Source of the DNA: CAZYVU01 sp964651435
Lineage (GTDB): Bacteria; Desulfobacterota; Syntrophorhabdia; Syntrophorhabdales; CAYQXL01
Length of the DNA: 18,675 bases
Reading direction: 5' to 3'
Assembly: GCA_964651435.1 (NCBI GenBank)
Contig: CAZYVU010000046.1
Coordinates: 1-18,675 of the forward strand
Part shown: positions 15,139 to 18,675 of the stretch, one piece after another
How the letters are laid out: every line of letters begins with the position of its first letter
Numbering within the stretch: the stretch's first letter is position 1
Notes under the pieces: generated by a model
Databases searched by the model: none
Seen by the model: only the letters and a program-made list of their open reading frames with translations
Told to the model about the DNA's origin: nothing
Translations under genes and position numbers: made by a program

Positions 15139-16820
15139 CGGCCCACGGAAAATACAGAATCCTCATCTGCTCGAACGCCTATCCTCCAAACTTCATAGGC
15201 GGTGCCGAACTGATCGCCCATTTCCACGCAAAGGCAATGCAGCGGTTGGGCCACGAGCCGGTTATCTTTGCGGGCGACCCCGGTGACGGCAGCGCCCGCC
15301 ACGCCATGAGCAAGGGGACCTTCGAGGGCCTTCCCGTGTACCGGGTTCGGCTGGGTCCCGACGATTACCATCATTCCCGCGTCAACTTCTCCCACCGTGG
15401 GGTGGAGCACCATTTTCTCAATATCCTTCGCCATGTGAGGCCGGATGTCGTGCACTTTCACAACATTATTGGTCTCTCCGCCGGACTGGTGCGTATTGCT
15501 GCAGCGGAGGGTGTGCCGACGGTCCTGACCTTCCACGATCATTGGGGGTTTTGCCTAAAGAACACCGTCCTGAAACCGGACGGCAGCCTCTGCGAGGCTC
15601 CACGGCGCTGCGAAGACTGCCTTGCCTTTGTGGACGACGGTCAGGGTGCGCCCATTCCAGTCCGCATGAGACAGGATTTTGTGAGGCTTTCGCTGAGCTG
15701 TGCCGACGCCTTCATCTCGCCAAGCCGGTACCTTGCCGAGTCCTACATCGGCGAAGGTTTTGACCGGGAACGGTTTCATGTTGTCTGGAACGGCATCGAT
15801 ACGGAACGGTTCAGGGGCCTGTCCCGAAGCCCTTCGGCGGAGGTGCGGTTTACCTTTGTGGGCTACCTGGGGAGGCACAAGGGTGTTCACGTTCTCATTA
15901 GCGCACTGCCTTTTCTTGAGAGGGAAAGGGGTAGATTTAGGGTAAACATAGTGGGCGACGGTGAGGAGGCGGCACGGCTTCGGGCCGATGTGAGGCAGTT
16001 AGGCCTCGAGAGTTGCGTGCGCTTTTGGGGGAAGGTGGGCAATGACCAGATTGAAACCGTATACAGGGACACGGACGTCTTTGTGCTGCCATCGACGTGG
16101 CCGGAAAACCAGCCCGTAACGATCACGGAGGCGCTGACGGCAGGGATACCGGTGATAGGATCACGCCTGGGTGGTGTTCCCGAATTGATACAGGATGGCG
16201 AGACGGGGTATCTGTTCGAGTCCGGCGACCCGGTGGATCTGGCCGCAAAGATGAAAGAGTTTATTAACGTGCCCGGTCGGGCCCTGGAGTATGGCGAGCG
16301 GGGCCGCGAGAGACACGTAACGAACACGCTCGACAGGGCGGCTGCGAAGATCGTCTCCGTGTACGACAGGGTTGTGCAGCAGGGGGGCAGAGGATCCCGA
16401 GGCCGTACGGACGAGGTGGGCGGGAGGGTCGTCCTTTGTGAGGGGCGGCGAATGAGCACCGACTGCGCCTATGCACTTCAGCGATACGTGGACGGGTGGG
16501 GTGGGCCTGACTGCCGATTCATTCTTGCCGAATGGCTGAGTGATGGCGACCCGATAAGGGCAACACTCAGGTGGGTTGTGGACAGAGACTATAGGCGCAA
16601 GTTGATTACCAAGGCCCTGAAGGACGCAGCACCGCTCCTGGTACCGGAAAGCGTAGTATCCCTCAGGAATTTTTGCCTATCGGCCAATTGTGGACTATAC
16701 TTTAAAGATACATGGACCGCCGAGGCGTGCCTTGAGTTCTTGCTGAGCAATGAGGGCATAGCCCGGGAGGCGGGCAAAAACGGCCACCGGGCTATAAGCC
16801 GTCTCGGAGAGTTTGATTGA
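15135..16820 (+). CDS. GT4 family glycosyltransferase with a C-terminal extension
   Basis: The 561-aa protein starts at GTG 15135, inside a GTGA overlap and just after GGAGAAGAGG. The frame stays open upstream to 15027, but that stretch lies inside the previous gene and precedes the conserved YRILICSNAYPPNFIGGAE start motif. FHNIIGLSAGLV and LTFHDHWGFCLK with four later Cys (C-x6-C-x2-C pattern near 152-163) are acceptor-lobe marks. FVGYLGRHKGVH and the E-x7-E pair Glu324/Glu332 (PENQPVTITE) mark the donor lobe. Residues about 430-561 are extra: LVPESVVSLRNFCLSANCGLYF...LEFLLSNEGIAREAGKNGHRAI resembles the last part of a second GT-B C-lobe. That half-domain has no E-x7-E and may be structural. 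It precedes the protease gene by 8 bases. It probably extends the glycan; specificity unknown. Confidence 0.86.
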   Translation: MTAHGKYRILICSNAYPPNFIGGAELIAHFHAKAMQRLGHEPVIFAGDPGDGSARHAMSKGTFEGLPVYRVRLGPDDYHHSRVNFSHRGVEHHFLNILRHVRPDVVHFHNIIGLSAGLVRIAAAEGVPTVLTFHDHWGFCLKNTVLKPDGSLCEAPRRCEDCLAFVDDGQGAPIPVRMRQDFVRLSLSCADAFISPSRYLAESYIGEGFDRERFHVVWNGIDTERFRGLSRSPSAEVRFTFVGYLGRHKGVHVLISALPFLERERGRFRVNIVGDGEEAARLRADVRQLGLESCVRFWGKVGNDQIETVYRDTDVFVLPSTWPENQPVTITEALTAGIPVIGSRLGGVPELIQDGETGYLFESGDPVDLAAKMKEFINVPGRALEYGERGRERHVTNTLDRAAAKIVSVYDRVVQQGGRGSRGRTDEVGGRVVLCEGRRMSTDCAYALQRYVDGWGGPDCRFILAEWLSDGDPIRATLRWVVDRDYRRKLITKALKDAAPLLVPESVVSLRNFCLSANCGLYFKDTWTAEACLEFLLSNEGIAREAGKNGHRAISRLGEFD

Positions 16821-16828
16821 GCGAGGTG

Positions 16829-18675
16829 ATGGGCTTGTCCGGAATGAAAAAAGATACCAAAGGAAAACGGTTGGCCGTGCAATACGTCGGCTGGTTCTGC
16901 CTTGCGCTCCTCATCGGTGCCGTCGCGTTGCCCGATGCACTTGCCTCTGCCGCCCGTGGGAAGCCCGCGGCGCTGCTCACGTCGACTCCCGAGTCTTTGG
17001 ACCGGGAAATAGACCAAAAGCTGGACGTACTCCGTGCAAAGCTTCGGGGAAAGGGTCATCGATTCTCCGTCGGCCGAACGCCGGCCCTTGATTTCTCCAT
17101 CGGACAGATTGCGGGCCTTAAAGAGCCCAAGGACTGGCGAATAACGGCTAAATTTAAGAAGCCAAAATCCGTCATGGCCCTTCCCTCCTCGTTTGACTGG
17201 CGTGACCAGGGAGTTGAAACGTCCGTGAAGAATCAGGGGGCCTGCGGGAGCTGCTGGGCCTTCGCGACCGTCGCCCCGCTCGAACATAATATTAAGAGGC
17301 TTCTGGGCGTTGAAAGGGACCTTTCGGAGCAGTACCTGCTTTCCTGCAATACCGATGGCTGGGACTGTGGGGGCGGATGGTGGGCCCACGACTACCATGT
17401 GTCAAAGATGCCGCCCGGCGAGACGGAGGCGGGCTCCGTCATTGAAGCCAATTTTCCCTACCGGGCCCAAGCGGTCTCCTGCGGTGGGCCCTATTCGCAC
17501 TACTGCAAAATAGACGGTTGGTACTTTGTTGGGGGCGGATTATCGATCCCGCCGGTGGATGCAATAAAACAGGCCATTACGGACCACGGCCCCGTTGCGG
17601 TTGCCATCTGTGTCGGTGATATGTTCCAGGCGTACACAGGCGGGGTTTTCGATTACAGCGAGGAGGATTCCTGCGGTGGGGGCATCAACCACGCCGTCAC
17701 CCTTGTGGGGTGGTACGACGAGGGCCCCGGAAGCGGATACTGGATATTGAAAAATAGCTGGGGTGCCGGATGGGGGGAAGGCGGCTACATGAGGATTGCC
17801 TATGGCACCTCGAACGTTGGGTACTCGGCAAATTATGTCGAGTTTTCAGGCAACTGCTCGCAGCTTTGCTCCTATTCGGTGACGCCGGAGGCGGAGCTCT
17901 TCGGGCCCGCTTCGGGCAAAGGTACCTTCTTTGTTCAGGCCGATGACGGTTGCGCCTGGGCTGCGTCGCCGAGCGCGTCCTGGATGTCGATAGCGTCGGG
18001 AAGCCCCGGTGCGGGTGCGGGTATGGTCACGTTTACCGTATCGCAAAATACGGATATGGCCGAACGGTCAGGCAGCGTGACCGTTTCGGGGGCCCGTCAC
18101 GCAGTGACGCAGTCGGGCACCCATGCCAACAGCCTGACGAACCCGGGCTTCGAGGAGGGGCATGTGGGCTGGGTGGAGCAGAGCATTTATGCCCTCGCCT
18201 GGCAGGATGCCGGCATCGCTTACTCGGGCCAGTGGCTGACCTGGCTTGGCGGGTACAATAACGGAAACGATGTGCTCTTCCAGGATGTTGCAGCGCCAAC
18301 TGCTGGAGCGGGAGGACTCTACGCCCAGTTTTGGTATTACTTTGAGACGGACGAAACCTCGGGCCAGATAGCCGATACGCTCGTCGCGGAGATCAGGCGG
18401 CCGGGGGACAACGCAGTTCTTAAAACCCTCGTCACGTTGAGCAACCTCGATGCAACGGGCGGGTGGATGAAGACCGCGCCTATCGACGTGTCGGAGTTTG
18501 CAGGCCAAGCAATCCGCTTCTATTTTAAGGCCCTGACCAATGCAAAGCTGACAACCAACTTTTTTCTTGATGAGATACAGCTCCTTAGCCCTGCCCCCAC
18601 CACCCCTCTCAACAGCTATCCCGACTTCGCCATCCAGCAGTACCGTGACTTCTTAAACCGTGACCCCGACCCCGC
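16829..18675 (+). CDS. Secreted papain-family (C1A) cysteine protease with BACON, jelly-roll and DUF4214 modules, 3'-truncated by the window end
   Basis: The frame is open from 16829 to the last base (615 codons, no stop). A signal peptide (basic KKDTKGKR, hydrophobic 17-36, ALASA end near 40) directs export. After a short pro-region (45-120) comes a C1A domain with the full catalytic set: Gln136, Cys142 in QGACGSCWAF, His288 in NHAV and Asn309 in KNSWG. Residues about 345-430 (CSYSVTPEAELFG...CAWAASPSASWMSI...HAVTQSG) match the BACON pattern. Residues 432-590 (NPGFEEGHVGW...FFLDEIQLLS) resemble a jelly-roll carbohydrate-binding module. The last residues, YPDFAIQQYRDFLNRDPDP (597-615), begin a DUF4214 domain. 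ATG 16844 and GTG 16826 are alternative starts; 16844 would give a tidier signal peptide. Placement 8 bases after a glycosyltransferase suggests co-transcription. The substrate is unknown. Confidence 0.88.
   Translation, partial: MGLSGMKKDTKGKRLAVQYVGWFCLALLIGAVALPDALASAARGKPAALLTSTPESLDREIDQKLDVLRAKLRGKGHRFSVGRTPALDFSIGQIAGLKEPKDWRITAKFKKPKSVMALPSSFDWRDQGVETSVKNQGACGSCWAFATVAPLEHNIKRLLGVERDLSEQYLLSCNTDGWDCGGGWWAHDYHVSKMPPGETEAGSVIEANFPYRAQAVSCGGPYSHYCKIDGWYFVGGGLSIPPVDAIKQAITDHGPVAVAICVGDMFQAYTGGVFDYSEEDSCGGGINHAVTLVGWYDEGPGSGYWILKNSWGAGWGEGGYMRIAYGTSNVGYSANYVEFSGNCSQLCSYSVTPEAELFGPASGKGTFFVQADDGCAWAASPSASWMSIASGSPGAGAGMVTFTVSQNTDMAERSGSVTVSGARHAVTQSGTHANSLTNPGFEEGHVGWVEQSIYALAWQDAGIAYSGQWLTWLGGYNNGNDVLFQDVAAPTAGAGGLYAQFWYYFETDETSGQIADTLVAEIRRPGDNAVLKTLVTLSNLDATGGWMKTAPIDVSEFAGQAIRFYFKALTNAKLTTNFFLDEIQLLSPAPTTPLNSYPDFAIQQYRDFLNRDPDP

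Overview
The window is a surface-polysaccharide biosynthesis and export locus of the ABC-transporter-dependent (Wzm/Wzt) O-antigen type. Its GC-rich sequence, GTGA/ATGA start-stop overlaps, BACON and DUF4214 modules and minisatellite-like intergenic repeats suggest a Gram-negative environmental bacterium. Desulfobacterota (former Deltaproteobacteria) or a neighbouring phylum is plausible, but this is an impression and not a phylogenetic result.

Left part (1-5283). A non-coding edge carries short tandem repeats (147-235). Next come a 640-aa polytopic GT-C-like membrane protein on the minus strand, a divergent 106-aa SMR/ArnE-like membrane protein on the plus strand, and a tightly overlapping minus-strand operon. 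That operon encodes a CDP-tyvelose-epimerase-like SDR, an NDP-sugar pyrophosphorylase-like nucleotidyltransferase and a DPM1-like GT2 glycosyltransferase. Together they look like a lipid-linked-sugar branch: make a nucleotide sugar, load it on a polyprenyl phosphate (GT2), flip it (SMR protein) and transfer it in the periplasm (GT-C protein). This resembles GtrA/B/C or Arn logic.

Centre (5284-5528). A 245-bp divergent intergenic region holds a perfect extended -10 box for the leftward operon and a plausible sigma70-like promoter for the rightward operon.

Right part (5529-18675). One long plus-strand operon runs to the window end: a 128-aa coiled-coil protein, two GT4 glycosyltransferases, Wzm permease, Wzt ATPase with a C-terminal glycan-binding-type domain, a DUF4214/coiled-coil/methyltransferase protein, a 1007-aa tandem double-GT4 protein with a third degenerate domain, a 561-aa GT4 with a C-terminal extension, and a secreted papain-family protease cut off by the window end. 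The expected flow is chain synthesis by the GT4 enzymes in the cytoplasm, terminal modification by the methyltransferase, recognition by the Wzt C-terminal domain and export through Wzm.

Three things are least expected. The methyltransferase carries a coiled coil and DUF4214, in a domain order unlike WbdD. The small first gene looks like that protein stripped of its DUF4214 and catalytic domains. The last gene is an exported C1A protease with BACON, jelly-roll and incipient DUF4214 modules, so the same DUF4214 family appears in a cytosolic enzyme and a secreted one of one operon.
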